From: a virus
IMG/VR virus record: IMGVR_UViG_3300042569_000885
Coordinates: 1-42,452 of that record
Strand: one strand, 5' to 3'
DNA: 42,452 nucleotides
Numbering within the stretch: position 1 is the first letter of the stretch; every line of letters begins with the position of its first letter. The position numbers were made by a program, and so were the translations under genes. Below the pieces are notes generated by a model. That model had not been told where the DNA came from. It was given only the letters and a program-made list of their open reading frames with translations, and did not search any database. This document shows positions 25,344 to 34,600 of this stretch, one piece after another.

Positions 25344-27734
25344 ATGACATATCAAGTAACAATATTCCAGAATATTAAGGAGACAAGTACCCCATTCCAT
25401 AGGAATATTGGTCTAATCCTAGAGCGAATTAAGTCTGGATCATCTAAAGATCTGGTTAAAAAAATCAGGGCAGAGAAGCGGAAGCCTGAGCGACAAGAAC
25501 TAAAGAAGCAGTTGCCTGCGATATGCTTCAGTGGTATATTCACCAAGCGATCCGATACCTCCATCACGGAGCATAGTGGTCTGATATGTTTGGACTTTGA
25601 TGGCTATCAAGGACAGAAGGAATTACTACAGGACAAGGAGAACTTGTCTAAGAACAAGTACGTCTACTCAGTATTCATCTCACCATCAGGCAATGGACTT
25701 AAGGTATTGGTAAAGATACCGGCAGACATAGACAATCACATCAACTACTTTAACAGCCTAGAGAAGTACTTCAAGAGCCAATACTTTGACAAGACTAGCA
25801 AGAACATATCACGTGTATGCTACGAGTCTTATGATCCACTCATCCATGTGAATGAGAACTCATCTGTATGGGACGTACTGGAGGAGCCAGAGTACACAGA
25901 GGTTAGCAAGTTCAAGGACAAGCCAACCATACCTATCACTGATGAGAACAAGGTGGTTGACATCTTGGTCAAGTGGTGGATGAAGAAGTACCCAATGGTG
26001 GAGGGACAGCGGAACCATAACGTGTACATCCTAGCGATGGCATTCAATGACTTCGGTATCAACAAGAGCCTTGCATCCTACGTGCTGAACCAGTACGCTA
26101 CGGAGGACTTTTCTATACGTGAGATAGGTATGACAATTGACTCAGCCTATCGGAACACCACCAACTTTGGTACCAAGTACTATGAGGATGAGGAGAAGAT
26201 TAACTCAATCAAGGCTAAGCTGAGAAGGGGTGTATCAAAAAAAGAGATACGTATCCAACTACAGGACTCCCAACTGGATACGGATACTATCGAAGCAGTA
26301 TTGACCAAGGTGGAGGAGGAGAATTCAAAGAAGACATTCTGGGAAAAGAGCGAGAAGGGAGTCATTCGAATAGTACACATTCAGTTCAAGCAGTTCCTTG
26401 AGGACAATGGATTCTATAAGTACTGCCCAGAGGGTAGCAAGAACTACGTGTTCGTGAAGGTTACCAACAATCTGATTGATCATACATCTGAGAAGGAGAT
26501 TAAGGACTACGTTCTGAACCACCTGCTTGAGTTGGATGACATCATGGTGTACAACTACTTCGCTGATCAGACTAGATTCTTTAAGGAAGAGTTCCTATCT
26601 ATGCTATCAACCATAGACATCTTCTTCATTGAGGACACCAAGGATACATCCTACCTGTACTACAAGAACTGTGCTGTGCAGGTAACCAAGGATGGGGTAA
26701 AGCCAATTGACTACATTGACTTAGGTGGATACGTGTGGAATGATCACGTGATTGACCGCAACTTTATCATGTGTGATGTCACAGATGCATGCAACTATAA
26801 GAAGTTTATACGAAACATCTGTGGGGATGATGATGGTAGGGTACAGGCGATGGAGAGTAACATAGGGTTCCTGATGCATGGCTACAAGAACCTAAGCTTC
26901 TGTCCGGCAGTGATCCTTAACGATGAAGTGATTAGCGACAACCCTGAGGGTGGCACAGGCAAGGGTCTGTTCATGAACGCACTGGGAAAGATGAAGAAGG
27001 TGGTAACAATTGATGGCAAGTCATTCACCTTTGAGCGGAGCTTTGCCTACCAGTTAGTGTCTGCCGATACGCAAATCCTAGTGTTCGATGATGTGAAGAA
27101 GTACTTTGAATTTGAGCGTTTGTTTAGTGTGGTAACTGAAGGCTTAACTCTGGAGAAGAAGAACAAGGATGCAATCAAGATCCCATTCAGCAAGTCTCCA
27201 AAGATTGCCATCACTACTAACTATGCCATCAAGGGATCTGGCAACAGCTTTGCAAGACGTAAGTCTGAGTTAGAGCTACACCAGTACTACTCCAAGTCAT
27301 TCACTCCATTGGATGAGTTTGGTAAGCTGATGTTTGGAGACTGGAACGATGATGACTGGTGTGAGTTTGACAACTACATGATTGGTTGCCTATCCAACTA
27401 CCTACATACAGGGATAGTAAAGAGTAATTTCGTGAACCTAAAGATTAGACAGCTATCTGCTGAGACTTCTCATGACTTTATCGAATGGTGTGGTCTGGTG
27501 GATGGTCAGCCTAAGAACAACACGCTGGAGCCAGAGGTAAGGCTGTACAAGAATGACTTGTACAATGACTTCGTCAACGAGTACCCTGACTACGGACCAA
27601 AGTCTAAGATGACAATCAGCAGGACTAAGTTCTACAAGTGGTTGGTATCCTACGGCATGTTCAAGTATGGTGTTGCACCTGAAGAAGGAAGAGACATGAT
27701 GGGAAGGTGGATCATAATTCATTCAAATGATTGA
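25344..27734 (+). CDS. VirE/BT4734-like primase with SF3-type helicase, 796 aa
   Basis: The N-terminal part (residues about 60-130) has LICLDFDGYQ (80-89) and SPSGNGLKVLVKI (113-125), typical of the BT4734-like/VirE N-terminal primase family of Bacteroidota elements. A central linker region follows. The C-terminal half has Walker A NPEGGTGKGLF (about residue 536), Walker B ILVFDD (about 577) and a KIAITTNYAIKG sensor element, as in superfamily 3/D5-type helicases. It should unwind and prime at the phage replication fork. The start ATG at 25344 lies inside the last GACAT unit. It overlaps the next helicase gene by 8 bases. Polymerase partner not seen in the window. Confidence 0.88.
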   Translation: MTYQVTIFQNIKETSTPFHRNIGLILERIKSGSSKDLVKKIRAEKRKPERQELKKQLPAICFSGIFTKRSDTSITEHSGLICLDFDGYQGQKELLQDKENLSKNKYVYSVFISPSGNGLKVLVKIPADIDNHINYFNSLEKYFKSQYFDKTSKNISRVCYESYDPLIHVNENSSVWDVLEEPEYTEVSKFKDKPTIPITDENKVVDILVKWWMKKYPMVEGQRNHNVYILAMAFNDFGINKSLASYVLNQYATEDFSIREIGMTIDSAYRNTTNFGTKYYEDEEKINSIKAKLRRGVSKKEIRIQLQDSQLDTDTIEAVLTKVEEENSKKTFWEKSEKGVIRIVHIQFKQFLEDNGFYKYCPEGSKNYVFVKVTNNLIDHTSEKEIKDYVLNHLLELDDIMVYNYFADQTRFFKEEFLSMLSTIDIFFIEDTKDTSYLYYKNCAVQVTKDGVKPIDYIDLGGYVWNDHVIDRNFIMCDVTDACNYKKFIRNICGDDDGRVQAMESNIGFLMHGYKNLSFCPAVILNDEVISDNPEGGTGKGLFMNALGKMKKVVTIDGKSFTFERSFAYQLVSADTQILVFDDVKKYFEFERLFSVVTEGLTLEKKNKDAIKIPFSKSPKIAITTNYAIKGSGNSFARRKSELELHQYYSKSFTPLDEFGKLMFGDWNDDDWCEFDNYMIGCLSNYLHTGIVKSNFVNLKIRQLSAETSHDFIEWCGLVDGQPKNNTLEPEVRLYKNDLYNDFVNEYPDYGPKSKMTISRTKFYKWLVSYGMFKYGVAPEEGRDMMGRWIIIHSND

Positions 27735-29094
27735 GAGAGTACCTGGCTATTCGGATGAGCAGATGCTACGCTACTGCGGTGCACTTTACAATGTTGTATC
27801 AAAGGATAAGTATGCCGACCCAGATGTAGTAACTAATATAAAGAATTGCCTATCTCATTACGGAACAAGAAGCATGGAGTTTAGACCATACCAGAGGGAC
27901 ATAATATCGCAGGGGGCACAAGCCATAGAGCAACATGGCTTCGTGTACCTAGCGATGGAGGTACGGACAGGCAAGACCTTGACTAGCCTTGGCATAGCCA
28001 GTGAGTGCGGAGCAAAGTCTGTGCTGTTCGTTACAAAGAAGAAGGCCATCGGAAGTATTCAGAAGGACTACGATTTGCTACAGCCTAGTTACCAGATAAA
28101 GGTGATAAACTATGAGAGCCTCCACCACGTGGTAGATAGCCTCAAATTTGACCTAATAGTTATCGATGAGGCACATAGTATAGGTGCGTTCCCAAAGCCC
28201 AGCAATCGGGCTGTAATGATCCGACACGCTATCTCTAAGTACAGACCTAAGGTGATACTAATGTCTGGCACACCAACACCAGAGAGTTATTCTCAGATGT
28301 ACCATCAGGTGTATGGCATACCTAGCAATCCATTCAAGCGGTTCGTTAACTTCTATAAGTTTGCTGAGGTACATGTGAAGGTGAAGCAGAAGAACATCAA
28401 TGGGCTATTCATTAATGACTACAGCGGTGGGATGGACAGCATCATCGATGAAATGAAACCATACATGATTAGTTTCTCACAAAAGGAAGCAGGGTTCGTG
28501 TCATCAGTTACTGAGGAGATCCTAGAGGTGGAGATGAAGGAGTCTACCATGCAGCTTATAAAGAAGCTGGAGAAGGACCTAGTCATTGAGGGAAAGACTG
28601 AGGTGATACTAGCAGACACGGCAGCAAAGTTGATGATGAAGGTGCACCAGTTATGCAGTGGTACGATTAAGTTTGAGAGCGGTAACAGCATGGTGCTTGA
28701 CACCACAAAGGCTGAGTTCATTAAACAAAAATTTCAAGGAAGTAAGATAGGTATCTTCTATAAATTTAAAGAAGAGCTATCTGCCCTGAAGGATGTGTTT
28801 GGTGATGATCTTACAACTGATCTTAGTATATTTGAAAGTACAGATAAAAGCATTGCTCTTCAGATAGTTAGCGGCAGGGAAGGGATTAGCCTTAGGCATG
28901 CGAAGTACTTGGTGTACTACAACATTGACTTCAGTGCTACCAGTTACTGGCAGAGCAGGGACAGGATGACAACAAAGGATCGTTCGTTCAACCATGTGTA
29001 CTGGGTCTTCAGTAAGGGAGGCATTGAGCATGACGTGTACAAGACAGTGATAAAGAAGAAGGACTACACAGTTAATCACTTTAAAAATAGATAG
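27727..29094 (+). CDS. SF2 DEAH-type DNA helicase, 455 aa
   Basis: Q-like region FRPYQRDII (52-60), motif I MEVRTGKT (77-84), motif II DEAH (147-150), motif III LMSGTPTPE (178-186). The C-terminal lobe carries VSGREGISL and a Q-S-R-D-R-M motif VI (W-Q-S-R-D-R). This is the SNF2/helicase-restriction type of SF2 ATPase, common in phages as a replication or recombination helicase. The first 50 residues have no clear motif. It starts 8 bases inside the primase gene, so the two are coupled. It is followed directly by the tRNA-like element's promoter. Confidence 0.9.
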   Translation: MIERVPGYSDEQMLRYCGALYNVVSKDKYADPDVVTNIKNCLSHYGTRSMEFRPYQRDIISQGAQAIEQHGFVYLAMEVRTGKTLTSLGIASECGAKSVLFVTKKKAIGSIQKDYDLLQPSYQIKVINYESLHHVVDSLKFDLIVIDEAHSIGAFPKPSNRAVMIRHAISKYRPKVILMSGTPTPESYSQMYHQVYGIPSNPFKRFVNFYKFAEVHVKVKQKNINGLFINDYSGGMDSIIDEMKPYMISFSQKEAGFVSSVTEEILEVEMKESTMQLIKKLEKDLVIEGKTEVILADTAAKLMMKVHQLCSGTIKFESGNSMVLDTTKAEFIKQKFQGSKIGIFYKFKEELSALKDVFGDDLTTDLSIFESTDKSIALQIVSGREGISLRHAKYLVYYNIDFSATSYWQSRDRMTTKDRSFNHVYWVFSKGGIEHDVYKTVIKKKDYTVNHFKNR

Positions 29095-29103
29095 ATAGGG
29101 TTA

Positions 29104-29111
29104 TATGTTTG
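29104..29111 (+). promoter_or_regulatory. -7 promoter element before the tRNA-like sequence
   Basis: TATGTTTG at 29104-29111, a perfect TAnnTTTG. No clear TTG at the usual distance (TTA at 29081). Predicted start near 29117, about 27 bases before the tRNA-like sequence, with a small imperfect hairpin (GCTA...TAGC) in between. Confidence 0.4.
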
Positions 29112-29143
29112 GGTCGCTAGTGCCTACCAACAGTAGCAAACTT

Positions 29144-29213
29144 AGTCAGGTGGCGGAATAGAGGAAGACGCAGGCCAATAGGTCTGTTACAGGTTCGAAT
29201 CCTGTCCTGACTA
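29144..29213 (+). tRNA. tRNA-like element, Leu-type body without room for an anticodon
   Basis: Acceptor AGTCAGG (29144-29150) pairs with CCTGACT (29206-29212), followed by A. The T-arm is canonical: ACAGG-TTCGAAT-CCTGT (29189-29205). The D-arm TGGCGGAA...GACGC (29151-29171) looks like tRNA-Leu. The anticodon arm AGGCC-AATA-GGTCT (29172-29185) has a 5-bp stem and only a 4-base loop, so the usual 7-base loop and a normal anticodon are missing. The variable loop is 3 bases and the total is 70 bases, short for tRNA-Leu (about 85). The remainder is not CCA-encoded. It cannot decode normally if this fold is right; it may be a degenerate gene or a tRNA mimic. Confidence 0.6.
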
Positions 29214-29232
29214 CACATTAAAAAAAAACGAT

Positions 29233-29385
29233 ATGGAAAAGATTTGGAACTACGTATTTCATTGGAATGAATACACACAGAAGTGGTACGCTATACACAG
29301 GGATAGGTACCTAGACTATTGGAGTACTAACAAGGAGAACTTCCTATCAGATGAGGACTTAAACAATCTAATTAATAAACTATGA
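29233..29385 (+). CDS. Small conserved phage protein, 50 aa
   Basis: Found by hand. ATG at 29233 and a TGA at 29383 that overlaps the next ATG. It starts MEKIWNYVFHWNEYTQKWYA and continues IHRDRYLDYW and a helical end (DEDLNNLINKL). The N-Y-x-F-H-x-N-x-Y-x-x-x-W-Y-A-I-x-R-x-x-Y-x-x-Y-W pattern is familiar from short proteins in Bacteroidota phages. Unknown role. Preceded by an A-run leader. Confidence 0.65.
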   Translation: MEKIWNYVFHWNEYTQKWYAIHRDRYLDYWSTNKENFLSDEDLNNLINKL

Positions 29386-29627
29386 AACAGACAGCAGTAG
29401 ATTATTTATTCTCAGAATTATGGGATGGCCCAAAGGACAAATTAACATGGTATTATACTTTAATGAAAGCAGATGCAATGGAGAAGGAGCAGATTAAAGA
29501 AGCTTACAAATGTGGAGCATGTGATTTAGAGATTCAGTATTCAGATGTTGGAGAAATTAATTCAGAAAAATACTATCAAGAAACCTACGGAAAAGATGCC
29601 AGACATAACAATGTGCAGGGGGACTAA
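29382..29627 (+). CDS. Conserved small phage protein (EKEQI...YYQETYG), 81 aa
   Basis: It starts MKQTAVDYLFSELWDGPKDK and has ADAMEKEQIKEAYKCGACDL and INSEKYYQETYG. The A-V-[DE]-[WY]-L-x-x-x-L ... M-E-K-E-Q-I-x-x-A-Y ... Y-Y-x-[ED]-T-[YF] order is a common uncharacterised phage/prophage protein type. Two cysteines (KCGAC) may bind metal. It overlaps the next gene by 32 bases. Confidence 0.75.
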   Translation: MKQTAVDYLFSELWDGPKDKLTWYYTLMKADAMEKEQIKEAYKCGACDLEIQYSDVGEINSEKYYQETYGKDARHNNVQGD

Positions 29628-29787
29628 TTGTCCTGCAAAAGAATCCTGCTATAGGTTCACAGCAACTCCAAATGAGTTTAGGCAATCCTATTTTATGGAG
29701 CCACCAATCAAGGATAGTAAGTGTGAAATGTACTGGGGTGATACGCAGCATGAAATTTGGAACCAACTAAAAGATATAGTGAAATGA
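29596..29787 (+). CDS. Cys-rich conserved phage protein (MPDITMCRG...), 63 aa
   Basis: The ATG at 29596 gives MPDITMCRGTNCPAKESCYR, followed by F-T-A-T-P-N-E-F-R-Q-S-Y-F and a later KCEMYW. The frame also opens from 29545, but the conserved start is at MPDI. Four cysteines in the order C-x4-C-x5-C ... C suit a small zinc-binding fold; I recall this M-P-[DN]-I-x-[ML]-C ... C-P ... C-Y-R-F-x-A type in many phages. Coupled with the next gene (ATGA at 29784). Confidence 0.75.
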   Translation: MPDITMCRGTNCPAKESCYRFTATPNEFRQSYFMEPPIKDSKCEMYWGDTQHEIWNQLKDIVK

Positions 29788-30596
29788 AAATAATTAATAG
29801 TTTAAGTGGAGGCAAGACATCAAGTTACATGGCTATGCATTACCCTGCTGACTACAATCTATTTGCCCTGGTACAAATCAATGACATAAACTGCAAGCCT
29901 AAAGATGAGAGCATAGTTAAATATGTTTCTGAAAAAATAGGTAAAGACTTTATCGCTACAGCAGAGAGTGATTTTACTCTGTATGCAATGAGAGACCTTG
30001 AGCAGTTGATAGGACAAGAAATTATATGGGTTGTAGGCGATACTTTCGAAAGGGTAAATAGAAAAATAACCGGTGGTAAAGGCTTGCCAAATAACCAATG
30101 GAGATTCTGTACTACTGAGATGAAAATCAGACCTATCTTTGATTGGTGGTTTAAAAACATCAATGAGAAAGTAAGAATGGGTATCGGATTTAGATACGAT
30201 GAAAAAGAAAGATCAGAAAGATTTAGTACTACCTTCAAAGGAATTGTAGGCAAAAGAGGTACAAGAAATAAGTGGGAAGAATTAGAATGGAGAGAAGGAT
30301 ATTTCCCTTTAATTGAAGATAAGATAACTCACTATCCTATTTACCAATGGTCACAAAAAATAGGAATTACTTTCCCAGCAGATAGCAATTGCGTTGGATG
30401 CTTTTGGAAACCAGTGCAGCAGCTTAGAAAGAATTGGGACAATGAACCCAATAAGATGCAATGGTTTGCTGATCAAGAAACATATGCGAACTGGAAAAAG
30501 GAAATGAATTACGAGCAAATTAAAACGATTGGGTTGCAACAAGACTTCTTCTTTGGAACTGGAAGCGGATGTCAAGCAGGATTTTGTACAGACTAA
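29784..30596 (+). CDS. PP-loop ATPase, PAPS-reductase/DndC-like, 270 aa
   Basis: The ATG at 29784 overlaps the previous stop (ATGA). MKIINSLSGGKTSSYMAMHY shows the PP-loop SGGKTS (8-13) that binds ATP phosphates. RFCT (107-110) followed by M-K-I-R-P resembles the PAPS-reductase/DndC-type substrate region. The C-terminal part has DSNCVGCFWK and GCQAGFCTD, cysteine pairs that could bind Fe-S or zinc. Such enzymes activate carbonyl groups with ATP, for sulfur transfer or base modification. Here it lies in the replication block with a C5 methyltransferase nearby, so DNA modification is possible. Sulfate assimilation is an alternative. Confidence 0.8.
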   Translation: MKIINSLSGGKTSSYMAMHYPADYNLFALVQINDINCKPKDESIVKYVSEKIGKDFIATAESDFTLYAMRDLEQLIGQEIIWVVGDTFERVNRKITGGKGLPNNQWRFCTTEMKIRPIFDWWFKNINEKVRMGIGFRYDEKERSERFSTTFKGIVGKRGTRNKWEELEWREGYFPLIEDKITHYPIYQWSQKIGITFPADSNCVGCFWKPVQQLRKNWDNEPNKMQWFADQETYANWKKEMNYEQIKTIGLQQDFFFGTGSGCQAGFCTD

Positions 30597-30607
30597 ACAA
30601 TAATATC

Positions 30608-30826
30608 ATGACAATCTATCTAGGTGACCAAGCAAAGAAGTTATTCTACATGAGAGAGGTTCCTGTAGAATCCATAGGCGTGTTCGAATCCATAGGCGGA
30701 GACTGGCTATACTGGTTCAGCGATGGGTTCACCTACGACACAGGTGTTGCTGACACTGAAGCAGAGGCATTACAGATAGCAAAGAAAAACTTTAGGCCCT
30801 ATGACAGAGCAGCAGGTACAGACTAA
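30608..30826 (+). CDS. Hypothetical protein, 72 aa
   Basis: The ATG at 30608 gives MTIYLGDQAKKLFYMREVPV. The frame also opens from 30569, overlapping the PP-loop gene end; the downstream start is preferred because an A/T-rich leader precedes it. The sequence has GGDWLYWFSDGFTYDTGVAD and a helical end. It overlaps the next gene by 26 bases. No family recognised. Confidence 0.6.
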   Translation: MTIYLGDQAKKLFYMREVPVESIGVFESIGGDWLYWFSDGFTYDTGVADTEAEALQIAKKNFRPYDRAAGTD

Positions 30827-31055
30827 GTTAATCAAGGACCTTGAGGACCAGGGGTACTACGTTATTAAGTTAATCAAGACCAATAAGAATGGTATCCCAG
30901 ATCTCATTGCCATCCCTAAGAACTCTGACGTTGAGTTCTACGAGGTGAAGCGAGCAACAGGTAAGCCAAGTAAACTACAGGAATATAGAATCAAAGAACT
31001 ACAGAAACATGGAATTAAAGCGGAACTCTTTTATGGAGGATCAGAAAAAGATTAA
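30801..31055 (+). CDS. VRR-NUC domain nuclease, 84 aa
   Basis: It starts MTEQQVQTKLIKDLEDQGYY and has NGIPDLIAIPKNSDVEFYEV, then KRATGKPSKLQEYRIKELQK. E-x(n)-G-x-P-D-[LF] ... E-x-K-x-x-x-G-x-x-S-x-x-Q is the VRR-NUC (PD-(D/E)XK) signature: Glu3 region, Asp in GIPDL, and EVK as the metal pocket. Small stand-alone VRR-NUC proteins are structure-specific nucleases, probably for branched DNA. Cytoplasmic, in the replication block. Confident at family level. Confidence 0.85.
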   Translation: MTEQQVQTKLIKDLEDQGYYVIKLIKTNKNGIPDLIAIPKNSDVEFYEVKRATGKPSKLQEYRIKELQKHGIKAELFYGGSEKD

Positions 31056-31488
31056 TGCACTGAAGGACATAGTAGAACTAGTCACTGGTGTAAGAGTAAT
31101 ATCTGACTCAAGATATAGATCATATGTAGAGGCTAGAATTATATTTGCCTCAATGCTAAAGGATTTAGATATGCATGTAGAGAGCATAGCATATAACCTA
31201 AAGAAGAGCAAGTACGCTGCTCAATACTATTTAAATAAGTGTGATGACCTAGCAGAGGTGGACAAAGAATTCAGATTAAAGTATCTTAAATGCAAGGAGA
31301 TGGCTGTCATGAATAAATTTAAGGACGAACCTGTGAATTCCTACAATATTGTTGGTAGATTAGTGCAAGAGAATGAGGCACTTAAGCAGGAGATTAGATT
31401 ACTCAAAGAAAGAATGAGACCTATTTACAATTTTATAACTGAAAAAGAATGGATCGAAGAGTCCAAGAAGAAAGAGCAGCAAGGATAG
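31033..31488 (+). CDS. DnaA domain IV-like protein with coiled coil, 151 aa
   Basis: The ATG at 31033 (MEDQKKINALKDIVELVTGV) is chosen because it is close to the previous stop; an in-frame ATG at 31009 adds 8 residues. SDSRYRSYVEARIIFASMLK and the following I-A-Y-N-L-K-K-S-K-Y-A-A-Q-Y-Y match the DnaA C-terminal fold (VEAR-[IY]-x-x-x-x-[LM] ... I-A-x-x-L-x-[KR]-x-[HR]-[AS]-[TS]). A coiled coil (LVQENEALKQEIRLLKERMR) follows. Probably a dimeric site-specific DNA binder, possibly at an origin. It overlaps the next gene by 40 bases. Confidence 0.65.
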   Translation: MEDQKKINALKDIVELVTGVRVISDSRYRSYVEARIIFASMLKDLDMHVESIAYNLKKSKYAAQYYLNKCDDLAEVDKEFRLKYLKCKEMAVMNKFKDEPVNSYNIVGRLVQENEALKQEIRLLKERMRPIYNFITEKEWIEESKKKEQQG

Positions 31489-31640
31489 CCTTCACTACAG
31501 AAGGCTTCCATGCTAGTGTTGCCATGATCTACGAGAAGCTCGTGGACAGGGAGTACGAATCTGTTAAGGATGACGTAAAGTCATTGATAAAAGATCTTAG
31601 AGATATCATCAAGACAATAGAGTACGAGGAAGACTTTTAA
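31449..31640 (+). CDS. Hypothetical helical protein, 63 aa
   Basis: It starts MDRRVQEERAARIAFTTEGF and ends DLRDIIKTIEYEEDF. All-helical, acidic end. It overlaps the DnaA-like gene by 40 bases and ends 4 bases into the convergent giant virion gene. No family recognised; last gene of the plus-strand replication block. Confidence 0.6.
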   Translation: MDRRVQEERAARIAFTTEGFHASVAMIYEKLVDREYESVKDDVKSLIKDLRDIIKTIEYEEDF

Positions 31641-34600
31641 CGTCTTCCCCTTTCACTTCTAGATGATCCTCTATTTGATTTTCCTCTGCCCTTTCCTCTT
31701 CCTTTGGATGCAGGCTTACCATACATTGCCTCTTTCAATTCTTCCTCCTCCTTATTCTTCTCTTTGTCAGCTTCTTTTTTAGCTTCCTGAGCCTCACGAT
31801 ATGGACTGCCTTTGCCGTACAACTCCTCGTATTGTTCAGGGAAATACTTTTTCATATCTTCCATAGTCATCTCCTCAGCCTTGTATCCACCAGGAGTAGT
31901 AGAAGAATCCTTTTTAATATCTCTAATGAGTAGTCTAGTCATAGTACCAATCTCTGGAGCACCTGGCAACATACCAAGGTTAGATAATAAGAAAGGAACT
32001 ACAAATAGCTTCAGTGAATTTGCATCTCTGGACTTAATGTACTTAGTCTTACCGCTGTACTCGTCTGTATATTGTCCAGTATAAGCAAGAGAAGACAACT
32101 TAATAAACTGTTCAACTTTACCAGCACTGATACCAAGAGTACCTGCCTGCTCATAGATATCTTTTTCTTTTGCATCATAGAAAGGAATTCTATTCTTCTC
32201 TGACACCTTGAAAAAGTCCTGAACAACATCTAGTCCAAATGCTACACCAGACTGGAAGATAGGATCGAATGCTGGGAGTAATGAGAAAGTATCGACAATC
32301 GTAGAGGTGGTTGCACCTTTTATAATTGTAGATCTCTTTCTTTCACGATCCTCTTCGTCATCTCTCCTACCTGCAATAAACATTGCCGTTGATCCAAGCA
32401 ACGATGCAACACCAATCGATACTGCTCTGAATGTTACTAGTTCACTAAAGAATCCACCCAAAGATCTAGCAGCAATCGCCTTGTCTTCCTTGGTTGATAC
32501 CTTAGAAGTTAGCGTAGCCCAGTCGGATCCAAGTCTTGCAGACTGGTTGATTCTAAAGCTGGCGAACGGCAACAATAACTTGTTTATAAGTTGGTTCGCA
32601 GCATTTTTAGATGATATAAACTTACCAGCCAAGTCCATATCAGATACGTTCTGCTGTCTGTCCACCATTCTTTGTGCGTAATCCCCAGCCTGCTCATTTA
32701 CTTCATGGGTAGCATAGTCTATAGTCTTAGGGTCTATGCCCTGACTCTTTAAAGACTTCTCATAGTATGACATCCAAGCTGCACGTGCAACGTAGGCATC
32801 GGGCTTCTGTAAGAAGTACTTCAGCTGAATATTGTTAAGTGATAATATTAAATCGCCAGCCTTACCAAGAGGACCAGTCTCTGCTTGAGTAGAGAGCCTA
32901 TTAAGTGTAGCAATTTGGTTCTGGCTTGCAGCACTACGGTAGGCTATTGAATACCCAGATCTACTCATGAAGTTGTTCTTATCTTCATTGAAAGGAGCAG
33001 CCAAATCTATACCACCAGCATTAATAATAGTGTTGACAATCACCGGTATAGTTTGCTTTGGTATCTGAGTAGGTCCTGCAAGTATTTGGCCAGTACCTAG
33101 TGCAGCCAAGTTTTGAAGTGCTCTAATTGCCTTAGCAAAACTATCGTTGTCATAAGGATTCTTGTTTCGAATATTTCGAATAAATAAGTTTACTCTTGCT
33201 CTAAGTATTTTTCTGTCAGTAAGATCTGGTACGATTTGATCAAACGCAGGAGAGTTAAAGAATGCAGATACCTGTCGTATAGGACCAGCAGTATTTAAAT
33301 CAACCAGTGCATCATACATTGAGTTAGCATTGTTAGAATCAAATGACAGGTTAATGTAAGACTTCGTAGGAAGAGTGTCATCCATAGTAGGAGTCATCAA
33401 TACACCAGTTCTTTTTTTGTACTCAGTGTTATTGTTAGCATGGAACGTCATCAAGTGTGAGCTCATCTCATCTTTTTTGTCTCCTGGCTTAGTATCCTCT
33501 ATATCCCCTAAACTAGACACACGATCTGGAGTATAGTCCACATCCTTACCTAGAGTCTGGTTATAGATGTTCTCAGACAAGTCAGCTAGTTGATCATACT
33601 TATCAGCCCACTGCTCTTGCCAGAATTTAACAGCTTGTATGTTAGTAGGATGAGACCTCATCATAACATCTTCTGAGTTTTCAGAATCCTGAAGAATATT
33701 GTTGAAAGCCTTAGCATACTCAACTGCTAACTGCCTATGGTTTTTGTCACCATTCTCAAGGACTTTAATTGAATCAACAATTAGTTGCTTCCTTCTATCA
33801 AACTCAGCCTGCACTTCCTGTTCAGTACCAATAACATTTCGCATCATGTATGCAAGCATACCACGCTCAACTGTATTGTACAGGGTGTTAAATGCCTGAC
33901 CATTTGGAGTTAACTTGTAGAAATTATTGAAGTATTCATCAACGATAGCATCATTGATTGCTTTAGCTGTGGACTTCCCCTTCTTTATAGCAGAAACCCC
34001 AGACAAATACATGATCCTACCACCTCTTTCAAATCCCTTAAACATTCTTTCGAATAGGAGATCCAAAGATGTGAACTGCTCAAGCAAGAACTCACCTACA
34101 GTTTCATTGAAGTACTTCTTAATCTTCTGAGCTGTAATTCCTTTTGCCTTCTCTGAATTTACCTTACCTACATATGAACTGTAAACAGATTCCATCTTTG
34201 CAGTGGACCCATTCTGAATAAAGTTTTGTAGTGAATCAAACATGTCAAGAAGTTCATTGACATCAAGCAAGTTCAAGTCCATGCTCATGAATTTCTCCAC
34301 TACCTTTTTCTTGGCATCACTCACTGTTACATCTTCTCCTGTGAGAGGGTTAACATTTTTATCAAGAATCTCTCTTACGATACTCTTGTACATTTCAACC
34401 TCTTTTATTGCATCCTCCTTAACCTTAGCAGACTTCAACTCTTTCTTTAATTTGGCATCTTTGTTTCTAGATTCCAATACTTCGAAGTACTCTTCTTCAG
34501 TTAAGTTCTTGCCAACAATATCACTCATTCTAGCAATCTTGTCTTTGAGAATTTGTTTCTGCTGGTCTTCAATGGTCTTATTAATATATTCAGTAAGACC

